Shown here piece after piece: positions 1 to 12,900 of a stretch of 64,000 bases of DNA. The translations under genes and the position numbers were made by a program. Below the pieces are notes generated by a model, which was given only the letters and a program-made list of their open reading frames with translations, had not been told where the DNA came from and searched no databases. The stretch spans positions 13,982,597 to 14,046,596 of the forward strand of contig CM070909.1 of assembly GCA_036417435.1 (NCBI GenBank). Reading direction: 5' to 3'. Within the stretch, counting starts at the first letter, position 1. Each line of letters begins with the position of its first letter. This DNA is from Inia geoffrensis (Eukaryota > Chordata > Mammalia > Artiodactyla > Iniidae).

Positions 1-200
1 TGCTGTTTTCATAATGTACCAAATACAGATGCAAAAATGCTTCTACAGATAATCTAAGAGGTCAAGGATTTAAATCTTGATTTAAAAATTTAATTATGAG
101 AGACTTTACTGTATATACTGCAGTACATCAAATTTGTATTATATTATCTTAGCTGATAAAGATAGCTATTTAAAGTGAGACTTCTTTTTTCTTTTTATAG

Positions 201-839
201 TATCTTCAACCAATCTTGTCACTCCTCCAACAGTTGTCAGTAGTCAGCCTAAATTGCAGCCTCCAGTGACGTCGGGTTCTCTGACAGCAACGTCAGTTCT
301 TCCTGCACCCAACACAGCTACAGTAGTTGCTTCTACTCAGGTGCCTAGTGGAAATCCCCAACCTACAATCTCTTTACAGTCTTTACCAGTGATTTTGCAT
401 GTACCTGTTGCCGTATCCTCCCAACCTCAGCTCCTACAGAGCCATCCAGGGACTTTAGTGACCAATCAACCATCTGGCAACGTTGAATTCATTTCTGTAC
501 AAAGCCCACCTACAATGAGTGGTCTAACCAAAAATCCAGTATCTTTGCCATCCTTGCCAAACCCCACTAAACCAAACAACGTTCCTTCTGTGCCCAGTCC
601 TAGTATTCAAAGGAATTCTCCTGCCGGTGCTGCACCATTAGGAACAACACTTGCTGTACAGGCTGTTCCAACAGCGCACTCTATTGTACAAGCCACAAGG
701 ACTTCTTTACCCACAGTAGGCCCATCCGGACTTTATAGTCCATCAAGTAATCGAGGCCCTATACAGATGAAAATTCCAATTTCTGCTTTTAGTACTTCAT
801 CTCCTGCAGAACAGAGCAGCATGGCCACCACAAGAATTG
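201..839 (+). CDS. ATF7IP: ATF7IP coding exon (linker; end of SETDB1-binding region)
   Basis: The acceptor is TTTTTATAG before 201 and the donor is GTAAGT at 840. The exon is 639 nt, starts with two bases of a split codon and ends with one. It encodes window codons 1-212, roughly human residues 720-931. The protein is low-complexity, rich in Ser, Thr, Pro, Val and Gln, with no folded domain. In the human protein the SETDB1-binding segment extends to about residue 817, so the first half of this exon may contribute. The reading frame runs on to 898 only by chance, past the donor. The exon has no repeats, although a GT microsatellite starts about 65 bases after the donor. Confidence 0.95.
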
Positions 840-901
840 GTAAGTCAATATGGGGGTTTAATAATAGAAATGCAAGCATGTTAATAGTCTATAGGTAATT
901 G

Positions 902-944
<43 letters not shown>

Positions 945-3900
945 GTGACTAGCATTACTGGAAGAACAGAGTAAGTAGAATTTTCACAGAGATTATTTTT
1001 AGTAAGTTTTTTGTTACCTAAGAGAAATGATGTTGTTACAGTGGGATTTGAGAGAGAGTTTATTTTGAGTGAGAAGTTAGCATTTGTAATTTATCTTTTA
1101 CTAGTTTTCCTAATCTGTGCGAATTTTTAATTTAGGCTTTGTAGCAAGCATTATGAATTACTTTTCTAATACATTTTTCAGATATATCTGAATAGAGCAA
1201 GTATATTTTAAAGTATCTAATTGACATATGCTAATAAGAAGAAAATAAAAACCACATATCTTCCCTACCCATTTGGAAAAATCCTCTGTGCAATCACTCA
1301 TATCTTGCAAATTTGAGAGGTTTAAAACTAGGTCTTCCCTCTTTAATTTACTACAGAATGTTTGCTTACTTTTTGTTTTCTCTTTTATATATTTTCCCGT
1401 TATGACATATTACATGATTATGTTTGCATATGTATATATACTTTGAAGTATTGCAAAAAGGAGAACTTGATTGCTCCTGTTTTTAAAATCTGTAAAACTC
1501 TATGTCTTCCTTGTTCTTCAAAAGCATACATTTTTTATGCATTCTTGAACTTGCTTATTCTTCATTTCTGATTTCACATTTATCCCCACTGCTTTTGGAA
1601 AGACAGGAAAGAGCCTAGGCATCATGTATATAATGAAATTGTCTTACTGATGTAGGAAGTGACCATGGAATATAAGAAACAGATTATAAAGTACAAAATC
1701 ACTCTTACAAGTGAGATATACAAGCCTTGTTTTTTTTAATTTCTCATGTAGTCTTCAGTAGTGTGCTTGCCTTCTAAGTATATTTTCTCATAAAATAGTG
1801 ATGGTGTTTCATAGAGTTATTGAGAGAGTAAATGAATGGCAGCTAAAAATTAATATTGGACTGAAGCTGAATATCATCCTCATACAGTTAACATCTGGGA
1901 TATAAGAGTAAATCTGAAATTTCAAATAGAATTATTAGTATTTAAAATTAAATATTTGCATGGTACAGTAACCATATTTTTTTAGCATTATCTGCTATCA
2001 CATCCTTATATGCTAAAGATGCTTACTTTTAATTGAGGTCAGTGATGAGCAAGATTTTGGGGGGTTACTTCATATTTCTCTAATTTATTTTTCTTCCAGT
2101 CATTACTGTTTTTTAATATGTCAGGTGGAAGATGATTATCATGGACATTCTTTTATGAGATTCTGGAGTTTTTCTTCTTTATGAAATTTTGAGCCTAGTT
2201 GATATTGTTTTTAATTCATGGTCACAAGATAAGATGTATTCTTAAATATAGAACTTTCCCTGAAAGACCATGGCCTGAAAAGAAATAAATAACTTGAAAG
2301 ATTATTTTGTTTAATGTTACGAATGCAAGTACCCTAAATACTTCTACAATATCAGAATTGTAATTCAGTTTCATTATCCTGTTAACATTGTATGAACATC
2401 TGTTGAAACAAAACGTATGTTTTTCCCAAAGTTAGCTGGCTTAGTGCACTTTATTAGTTGTAATGAGTGTTAGACTGTTTTGTATTTATTTAATTACTTG
2501 ACTGTCCTTGATTATTTTTGTATATAAAATTAATAGTTTTCCCCATTATTATTAATTAGAACATCACTCTACTTTTGTGATAATATACATTTATACTTAT
2601 ACTTAAAATTTTATATTTTAACATATTTAACACGTTTATATGTACTTTAATACATAAATTATATTAAGGAGATCTTCATTTTGAGTTCTATTTAGAATGC
2701 TTACCTACTTTTGAATGTAAATTATTAGATATTAACCAAAAATGTTAACGATAAGCTTTGTTTTTATGCTGTTCATAATGTTAATTAGAATGAGATTCTA
2801 TGAGATGATATATTCTTTGATCATGCATAATTTTAGAGGTGCCATAAATGGCATTAAAGTAGGCATTTAGCTATTGAGGCTTGCCAAAGCCTAAGCTGAA
2901 GCCAAATAGCAAATTTTGGCTAAATATGAAGGTTGAACCAAACTTTGATACATCCCTAATGTGATAAAGTAATTAGTTTTAAATCCTATGCTTATGTAGG
3001 TTTTATTTACTTAATGCGAACATATACTGTATAACTAGACATGCATTTGTATGTATTTTATATACATATATCCCCATAGAGTAAGTCAATATTATTTTGT
3101 AAAATATAAAGTAAAAATTGTCCTAAGGACTACTTGGAAATTTAGAGACTAAATTATAGCTTATATCATTTATTCATAAAATATCGAATGCTTGTATTGT
3201 TCTAAAATCCTGCAGATACACAGAAATGTACAAAATAGTCCCTATTCTAACCAAGCTCATAATCAAATACAGAACTTGGATATTAAATAAATAATTAATT
3301 ATCAATGTGATGAGTGTAAAGATATGAAGGTTTCTGTGAGAGGATATGGGAGATCTGGGATGGTATGAGAATGGAGTGAATGGAAAGATGGTTTTAAAGG
3401 ATTTTAAAAAAAATTCAGTGGCCATGGCTCACGGGCCCAGCCGCTCCATGGCACGTGGGATCTTCCCGGACCGGAGCACGAACCCATGTCCCCTGCATCG
3501 GCAGGCAGACTCTCAACCACCGCGTCACCAGGGAAGCCCCAGCTTTAGATATATTCTGAAAGTAAAAAGTTACAACTCAATATATCAAGCGGTAAAATTG
3601 GCAGGGTGGGGCTTTCATGGCCGCTGAGCCCGCGCGTCTGGAGCCTGTGCTCTGCAACGGGAGAGGCCACAACAGTGAGAGGCCTGCATACCTCAAAAAA
3701 AAAAAAAAAAAAACAAAACCAGAATTTATCTAAAGTAGATATTATAGTAAAAGAAAACAAAAGATGCAGTGAGACTATAAAATGATTAAGAATCAAGAAA
3801 ACCATCTGTAATAAAGGGGTAGGGGAAGTTAACTGAAAATCTAGAATAAGGAATATTATTACAGCTCTGTGAATAATTAACTCTTTGTCCTGAGACAGTT

Positions 3901-6900
3901 ACGTCAAAGAATCACTCTGGATAACAAAACTCTCATAGTTATTAGTACTTGTGTGTGTGTGTGTTTGTGTGTGTGTAAAGAAGTAAAACATTTTATTAAG
4001 CAGTCTAAATCTTCTCTGAATCTTGAGGATAATTGTATGAGGATATTTCAACAGAAAATAAAAATGAAGCTCCCTCACCTACTTTGCTTCTGAATTTACG
4101 TTTTATTTTCACTTGAAAATGAAAATGTTTTTTAAATCCAAATGAATGTATTCTGACATTGTATATATGTATTAAAAAAAATGGTAGTAAATTGCTGATG
4201 TTTTGGTAATATCATAAGTGTAATTTAATACTCAACCATGTAGGATCAGTACCCTGGAATTTGTTTTTTATTAAGTAGTATTTCAAGAACTTCACAGTCC
4301 AGAACAGAAGCTGATTCATTGTAAATGAAGTAATTTTAAGGTATTAAAGATATGTATATATCTTTTTTAAGTTATACACATCCTAAATTATTTCCCTGTG
4401 ATATTCCTTAGGGTAGAGTTTTATATATATATATATATTCTTCCTACAAAAGGAACTAAGATAATTCAGATAGGGTAGGGAGAAATTGTAAGGGCCCCCT
4501 TTTATGTGCCTAGCCTAGAAAACCCTCTTTTTAAATAGGTAGATATTTATCCTGATTTTTTTGACATACAGATTTATATGTAGAAATACATGGTTCTGTC
4601 TCCTGTTTCTGTTTTGTTTTTTTAATATAAATGGTTTACTTTATATGTGTGTTATGAAGATTTACAGATGAAAGGAGTGCCATATTTTGACCAAATTTTT
4701 TTTGACAAAAAAGCAAGGATGGAATGTTTCAGCATTAGAAAATTCCTATTAATATAATTGACCACATTACCAAAGAGAAAAAACTGATTAATCACCTCAG
4801 TAGATGCTCAAGACATTTGATAAAATTTAATACCTTCTCTTTAGAAATTGAGGCAGAAAAACCTACTTGGTTTCTTTTCTGTGCTGTTTTTTCATTCAGC
4901 TATTTTTTTTACAACTATATAGTTGTAGTTCTATACATACAACTTTCATATGTGTGCATGTGTGTGTACATACATGCATGCACACACATACATATGCCAC
5001 AAACTCAACACAAGCTAATTGAAAACTGAATAAAGAAAAATCATCTGTGATTGATCTACTGAGATTATCCATGTATATTTCATCAGAATCACTGTAACTA
5101 TTTTTCTAGTGAATTTATTACATTTTTGCCATGCTATTAAATTTTTTTTCTCCAAAGGTATATAGTATGGAAGGATTATATTTTATTTAAATATTCATGT
5201 TTCAGCATTTAAGTTACAGACGTCTTAAATTGTTTCCCTGCAATATTCCTTAGGTTAGAGTTAAAATTTCTGGTTAATGAGTATGTGAAGTGTTTTGATC
5301 TCTATTACGAATTTTTCCTTCTGAAAGGATTTGTAGTGGTGGTCTATGAGAGGATCTACTTACATATGTAACATGTTGACAGACAAAAAGAAACTGGAGA
5401 AAATTAACATGAATTGTTGTATGTAAAGCAACCCATCCTTTCACATTTTGTATGTGCCTTTAAGAATAGCTCTGAGTTTTGCTTTGTTTTGTTTTTTGAC
5501 TCCTCAGAAAACCAGACAAACAAAACGATAGATGCTTCTGTTAATAAGAAAGCAGCTGATAGCACATCACAGGTAAGATTTTTTTCCTACTGTTTCAAAG
5601 TAAAATTCTAATTACAGTCCATAAGAGAATGAATTTCTATCAATGTTCTTTTGTAAAATGAAAATTATTCTAAGTCTGCTTTTTACAACTGTCCAAAAAA
5701 TTTCAAACGGCGTCTCTGTGTTGTTTGACAAGAATTGAGTTTTTTTGCTTAGTAGTTCTCTTAGAAATATTATGTTTATTAAATTAACTAACTGCTTGGA
5801 TTATACATAATCGGCAGTCTAGTTGTTTTTCTTCATATATTGTGAAGTTTTAAGTCTCCATGTGTAATTTCTTCCTGGCCCATCTTTTTAAGAAGGTCTC
5901 ACTGGTTTGCCTCCCCCGCGGGGGTCCCCCCACCCAGTCCTCTGTCCTGTCATTGCCAACACACACATAGACATCATTTTAGTTTCTTCAAAGCTGATCA
6001 GAGATACCTTTTATGGAAAGAAAATCTTGGTCTTTCTGATAGCTTATTAGCACTTTGCCAGTCCTGGTACTTTTTCATGTTAAATTTAAATCACTCAGGA
6101 ATGGAGTAACTACATTTTTCCTGTATTAAATTAACAATGTTCATCATACTTCTTTTACTATATTGCTTTAGGTGTAATAGATTTATAGGGAAGTCATTAG
6201 GTTGTTGACAGTCTAATTTTATTTTCTTCCCTTCCTCTTAATCATATCAAGAAATGCATATACTTTTCCTAGAAAAACAAAAAATCTTGAATAAGTCAGG
6301 CATGAATAAATTACATGAATTTTAAAACAAGGGCATAATGATCTTTAATTTTGACTGTTTTCCTTTAAAATGATGGATTTTTAACCAAAGATAGGTGTAC
6401 ACAATGCTTTATAGAAAGCTATTAGAAATATTTTATTTCTTACAAATTTTAGCAGCCTTTTTATATGATATTAAAGATGAGAGTTGATTGCTTCTGAGGA
6501 TGTCTTGTAGTAGCTATGTTTTTAATTAAAAGTATATGGAGTACTTTCTGGAAGACACATGGTATAGGAAATGTTGATATATTCAGTGACTTTTATGTAA
6601 CATTTATAGGAAGTCTAGCCTTACTTTATAAAGTAAACCTAAAACTAAACAAAGAAATTACAAACAATTTTATTTCCCTCAGTAATTTTTTTTCTTGTTT
6701 GTCTGGACATACTAGGTAATGTTTCAAGACACGAAAATGGACATTGTAATGGCTGTGTTTTTATCTTGTTAAAAATGATGATTCTTGGGCTTCCCTGGTG
6801 GTGCAGTGGTTGAGAGTCTGCCTGCCGATGCAGGGGACACGGATTCGTGCCCCAGTCTGGGAGGATCCCACATGCCGCAGAGCGGCGTGGCCCGTGAGCC

Positions 6901-9900
6901 ATGGCCGCTGAGCCTGCGCGCCTGTCTGGAGCCTGTGCTCCGCAACGGGAGAGGCCACAACAGGGAGAGGCCACAACAGGGAGATGCCCACGTATGGCAA
7001 AAAAAAAAAAAAATGAGTCTTCTAAAGTTGTACTGTCTAATGTGGTAGCCACTAATCACATGTTGGCCATTTAAATTAAAATTTAATTTAATTTAGCCTT
7101 AAATAAAAAATTTACTTCCTATATCACAGTAGCCCCATTTCAAGCCTCAATAGCCAAATATAGGTAGTAACTACCATATTGGAAAACAAAGATATAGAAC
7201 ATTTTCATCATTGCAAAAAATTATACTGGATTGCTGAAATAAAGTGTATGTAATATTGTAAACATCTAGGTGAAATTAAAATTGATATAAAAGTTTGCTA
7301 TACTTTTAAAATTCTTTACTTAAAAATATCCTTTTTAAATTAAAGAAAAACAAAACAAAATAATATAAAATCCAGTAACACCCAGCTGCTTATTATGTTC
7401 TAGAAATTCTAAAACATCGTGTGTTACTCCCCAGTTCACAGGTTTTAGAATCTAAAACGTTTTACTTTACATTGTATTGTATAACTTACATTTTGATGAA
7501 CACAGTCGATCCAAAAGACGCCTGAAATAGTAAGTGACTGCATCAGGTAGCACAGAGACAGTGCAACCAAATATTAAGTTCTCAGTGGTTATTTTATTTG
7601 GCTTACAGGAAGAGTAATTCAATACCATTGTATGAAAAACACATACAAGTAGCATGACTAGGGAGCTAACCTGCCAAAGTCATGCCTGGTCAAAAAAAGC
7701 AAGATTTTCAGCTTTGAATGAGTACCAGTTATGTATTTAAATAATAAATATAATATGCAAGCTTTATTATATGATAAGAAACCATTTTAGAAATATATAT
7801 GTGCTGCCAGTTATAAATTGATGCTTTACTGGCTCTTTTGGGTTACAAATAAAATTTTTGTTGTTGTGTTGAATACCTTGATTAAGGTAACACTATTGTT
7901 TTTTTTTGTTTTTTTAAAATAAATTTATTCATTTTGTTTATTTATTTTTGGCTGCGTTGGGTCTTCGTTGCTGCGTGCAGGCCTTCTCTAGTTGCGGCGA
8001 GCAGGGGCTACTCTCCCTTGCGTGGGCTTCTCATTGCCGTGGCCTCTCCCATTGCGGAGCACGGGCCCTAGGCGTGCAGGCCTCAGTAGTTGTGGCACAC
8101 GGACTCAGTAGTTGTGGTGCACGGGCTCAGCCGCACCATGGCACATTGGATCCTCCGGGACCAGGGTTCGAACCCACGTCCCCTGCATTGGCAGGCGGAC
8201 TCCTAACCACTGCGCCACCAAGGAAGCCCCAACACTATTGTTTTTTGAAGATATAGTAAGAAATTATCGTTAGGTTTTTCCCCTGTATGTTGCTTAGTAG
8301 CAAGTAGAATCTGGTGTGGAACAGGTAGCTTGTGACTCTTTAGACTGTTAACTTTCTAAGTATACTCTGCCAACCTCTCTTTTCTCTGCCAGATCTTACT
8401 TAGTTGTACTTCTGAACACTTTAAGGCTATTATAAATTAGAAGGAATCTGGGTGGCTTGTATGGAAATGATCGTTGTTCAGACATAGCTAATTTGAAAAT
8501 AATTAAATGTGTAAAATATTCTCTTTGTAGTCCTTGAATGAGGATTTCTCTAATGTCCTCCAAATAAGTATTTATTAACAAATTCCATATAATGAGTTAT
8601 TACTACATATTTTATTCATAGATCTCATTTCATACAGTACATTACTAATACATTTCATATCGTGAAAAACATTATTTATTCGAAGTTTCATCATATGTTG
8701 TAAAACAGTATAGAAATCTTTTTCTGCTGCATCTGTAGTTTTATGTTACTTTTTTGAGGGACTCAAGATCAGCCTCAATTTTGTTGATTTGCTATAAGGA
8801 CTTATAAGACCTGTGACAGGTTACACTCATGGTTATGGCTTATCACAGCAAAAGGTAGAGAGCAAAAACAGCCGGAAAAAAATATGCATCAAGTGAGATT
8901 AAGTGCGGTCAGGCTGAGGCTTCCATATTCTCTCCTATCCAGCACTGCACAGGATGTGCTCTCTCTCTGGTTATTAACTGCAGGGACATGTGCCAATAGT
9001 CTTTGCCCAGAGAAGACTGACTGAGTATCAGGGTCTGAGCTGACTATACAGCTGCCTCTTTCTTTGTAACCAGCCATGGCAGTCAAAACTCAGGACCCCA
9101 ACAATGAAACCAGGTGTGCATCGTCAGACTTGATGTCTGTGCAAATCAATCCTGATAAGCCAGTATGACACTGTTTAAGGTGTACATAAGAAAATTATCG
9201 TTTATTAATGTAAACTTTCTAAGGGTCACATTCCTGGTAGCCAACCAAGCCCGACTGTAGTTCCTAAGTCCCCTTGGAGAGATGTGTGTGGAGTGAACAA
9301 CCAGGTCTTCTGTATTAATAACTTCCCTTGCAGTTGTTGAAGCGCCCTACTGTAGCCTTTCAAATATGTTCTAGTTATTGCCTTTCAAATATGTTCTAGT
9401 TATTTGTTTCAGTAAAAAAAAAAAAAACCCAACCCCCCAAAAAACCTACAAAGCCAGTATCTTTGCTTTCTTGAAAATTTCTTAGTGTTCACTTAATGAG
9501 AGTGGTCTCATTTGGGGGAAGGACACATGATTAAGTAACTTTTTAATAAAATAGATTCTTAGTATTAAAACCTATTTGATACAACTAAGATGTTTTTTAA
9601 TAGTTTCAAATTGAGTAATTCTGTAATGTGTGTAAATGCAGATATAGGCATGTAATGTCTCTGATTACATACGTTTTCTCAGAATTGATGACAGAAAAAA
9701 TGTGAAGATATATAAATTTGCACCTAGTGGCATAGAAATAATAAGCTCTAGAGTCAGTGCCTCCTGTCACTTAATAATGTAATAAGCTCTAGAGTCAGAC
9801 AGTGCCTCCTGCCACTTAATAATGTGTAAGCCTTGAATCAGTTATCTAACACCTTGATTTCTTACTTGTGAAATATGGCTAATGCTGGTCTCAGCCTCAG

Positions 9901-12900
9901 GATTATTGTAAAGATTAAATTTGTTAATGAATGTATTGATAAAACACTTAGCACTGAGCGTGATGGGGATAGTGCCAGCTATCATGACTGTCTTATAATT
10001 GCTGTTAATAGTTATTGAAATAATTCAATTTTATTTCTCAAGAAGAAAATATAACCAGGAAACTACCTGCAGTATGTGATAATAGATGAATTTTATCAGT
10101 CAGGTTATGGTAAATAAAAATATAATGTAGATTAGATCATTGATTATAGATCTTCTCTTCCTATTAGATTATACATTATAGAAAAATATGCACCTTATAA
10201 TAGAGCATCAAAACATGAGTGAAAACAATAAAAGAAATAGACAAATTGTTTTATCATTATAAGTTTTACCTCTTTCTATGTTATCTAACATTAATGTGAT
10301 TACAACAGTTTTTTTATGCTTGCTTTTTTTAGTGTGTTTCTGTATTTGTATTTAAAGTGAGTATCTAGGAGAAGAAAACTAGTTATTTCTTGATTTCTGG
10401 ATATATTATTTCATCTGACAATCCCTAATTTTGATAGGAAATTTCATTCCATTTAGTTAGTATAGTCGTTGATATGGTTGAATTTAGGTCTGCTGTTCTG
10501 TAATTTAAAAAATATGTCATCTATTTTTTTGTTTCTGAGTACTTTTTTCCTACTTTTATTTTGTGTTGATTTTTAAATATTCTATCTTAATTTTTCTGTT
10601 GTCTTCCTGTTTTTCTCATTTTCTACTTTTGAGATTTCTTACTTGCACATCTGTTAATATCATATTTTCCTTTAATTCTTTGACATATTTTTTTCATTTT
10701 TTAAAAATGGAAGTATAGTTGATTACAATGTTATGTTATATTCTGGTGTATAGCAAAGTGATTCAGTTATACATATGTATATATTCTTTTTCATTATAGG
10801 TTATTGCAAGATACTGAATATAGTTCCCTGTGCTATACAGTAGGACCTTGTTGTTTATTTGTTTTATATATAGTAGTTTGTATCTGCTAATCCCAAACTC
10901 CTAATTCATCCCTCCCTCCCTTTTCCCCTTTGGTAACCATAAGTTTGTTTTCTATGTCTGTGAGCCTGTTTCTGTTTCGTAAATAAGTCAATTTGTATCA
11001 TATTTTAGATTCCATGTATAAGTGTTATCATATATTTGTCTTTCTGTCTGACTTACTTCCCTTAGTACAATAATCTCTAGGTCCGTCCAAGTTGCTGCGA
11101 ATGGCAATATTTCATTCTTTTTTATGGCCGAGTAGTATTCCATTATATGTATGTATGTATGTATATGTATATATGAGTGTGTGTGTATGTGTGTGTGTAT
11201 ATATATCCCACATCTTCTTTATCCATTTATCTGTCAGTGGACATTTAGGTTGCTTCCATGTCTTGGCTATTGTAAATAGTGCTGCTGTGAACATTGGGGT
11301 GCATGTATCTTTTTGAATTAGAGTTTTCTCCAGATATATGCCCAGGAATGGGATGGCCGGATCATGTGGCAACTCTGTTTTCAGTTTTTTAAGGAGCCTC
11401 TTTATTTTTCTCCATAGCAGTTGAACCAATTTACATTCCCACCAACAGTGTAGGAGAATTCTCTTTTCTCCATACCCTCTCCAGCATTTACTGTTTGTAG
11501 ACTTTTCAATGATGGCCATTCTTACCAGTATGAGGTGATACCTCATTGTAGGTTTGATTTGCATTTCTCTGGTAATTAACGATGCTGAGCAGCTTTTCAT
11601 GTGCCTGTTGGCCATCTGCATGTCTTCTTTGGAGAAATGTCTATTTAAGTCTTCTACCCATCATTTGATTGGGTTGTTGGATCTTTAGTTATTGAGTTGT
11701 ATAAGCTTTTGTATATTTTGGAAATTAAGCCCTTGTCATTCATATCATTTGCAGATATTTTCTCCCAGTCCAAAGGTTGTCTTCTCATTTTGTTTATGGT
11801 TTCCTTTGCTGTGTGAAAGCTTATGAGTTTCTTTAGATCCTATTTGTTTATTTTTGCTTTTATTTCTGTTGCCTTGGGAGACTGACCTAAGAACACATTG
11901 CTATGATTTATGTCAGAGAATGTTTTGCCCATGTTCTTGTCTAGGAGTTTTATGGTATCATGTCTTATATTTAAGTCTTTAAGCTATTTTTAGTTTATTT
12001 TTGTGTATGGTGTGAGGGAGTGTTCTATCTTCATTGATTTACATGTGGCCGTCCAGCTTTCCCAACATCACTTACTGAAGAGACTTTTTCTCCATTGTAT
12101 CATTCTTGCCTCTTTTGTCAAAGATTAATTGATTGTATGTGTGTGGGTTTATTTCTGGACTCTCTATTCTGACCCATTGGTCCATATGTCTGTTTTTATG
12201 CCAATACTATGCTGTTTTGATTACTGTAACTTTGTTTATTGTCTGAAGTTGGGAGTGTTAGGCCTCCAGCTTTGTTTTTTTCCCTCAGGATTGCTTTGGC
12301 AATTCTGGGTTTTTTGTGATTCCATATAAGTTTTAGGATTATTTGTTCTAGTAATTCTTTGAGCATATTTTTAACAGCTGCTTTGAAGTCTGCTGAATTC
12401 AACATCTGGCTCCAACTGGAGTTATTTTTATTGACTATCTTTTTGTCTTTAGTTGGGTTCTACTTTACTGGTGTTTGCATGTTTGTTTAGTAATTTTTGA
12501 TGAATTTAAAACTTAATTTTAAAAGTGGAACTTATTTTGAAAAGTGGACCATATAGATCTGTTGTAGCAAGTGGGTTCTGTTATATTCTTCAAGGGTTTG
12601 TTAAGAACTTTTCATTTTGGATTTTTCAGATTTGTGGTGTTTGTAAACAAGTCATTTTCTATGAAGTCATTATCAAAGAAAGGTTTATAAGTGTAAGATT
12701 TAGAATTACATCATTATGTTTGGATTTGGCCTGAATATCTAACATCAAAGAATTATTTTCTTTAATTTTACAAAATTGGAGTTTTATAGATGAAAGCCTT
12801 AATCATTTGGAGTTGATATAATATAAAGTAATTATGATTAGCATTTATTAAGCAGTTACCATGTATCATGCCTGGTGTTAAGCTCTTTGTATGCATATTT

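Larger units (their letters stand above)
840..5507 (+). other. ATF7IP: ATF7IP intron
   Basis: AT-rich intron. It holds the GT microsatellite at 905-942, a CHR SINE in two opposed halves (3419-3712), a short GT run at 3951-3977 and an old + strand L1 ORF2 fragment near 4690-4850. Two related 45-bp stretches at about 4378-4422 and 5220-5264 share ATTCCTTAGG and TAGAGTT and may be remnants of one old repeat. I recognise nothing in the rest. Confidence 0.6.

Noticed and set aside
5905..5925. CpG island or promoter at the GC-rich CCCCGCGGGG patch
   Set aside because: Only about 20 bases of GC-rich sequence; too short, with no first-exon features nearby.
6787..7013. tRNA gene candidates from the B boxes in SINEs
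   Set aside because: The CHR SINEs are tRNA-derived, but the heads do not form an intact tRNA with anticodon arm; counted as SINEs only.
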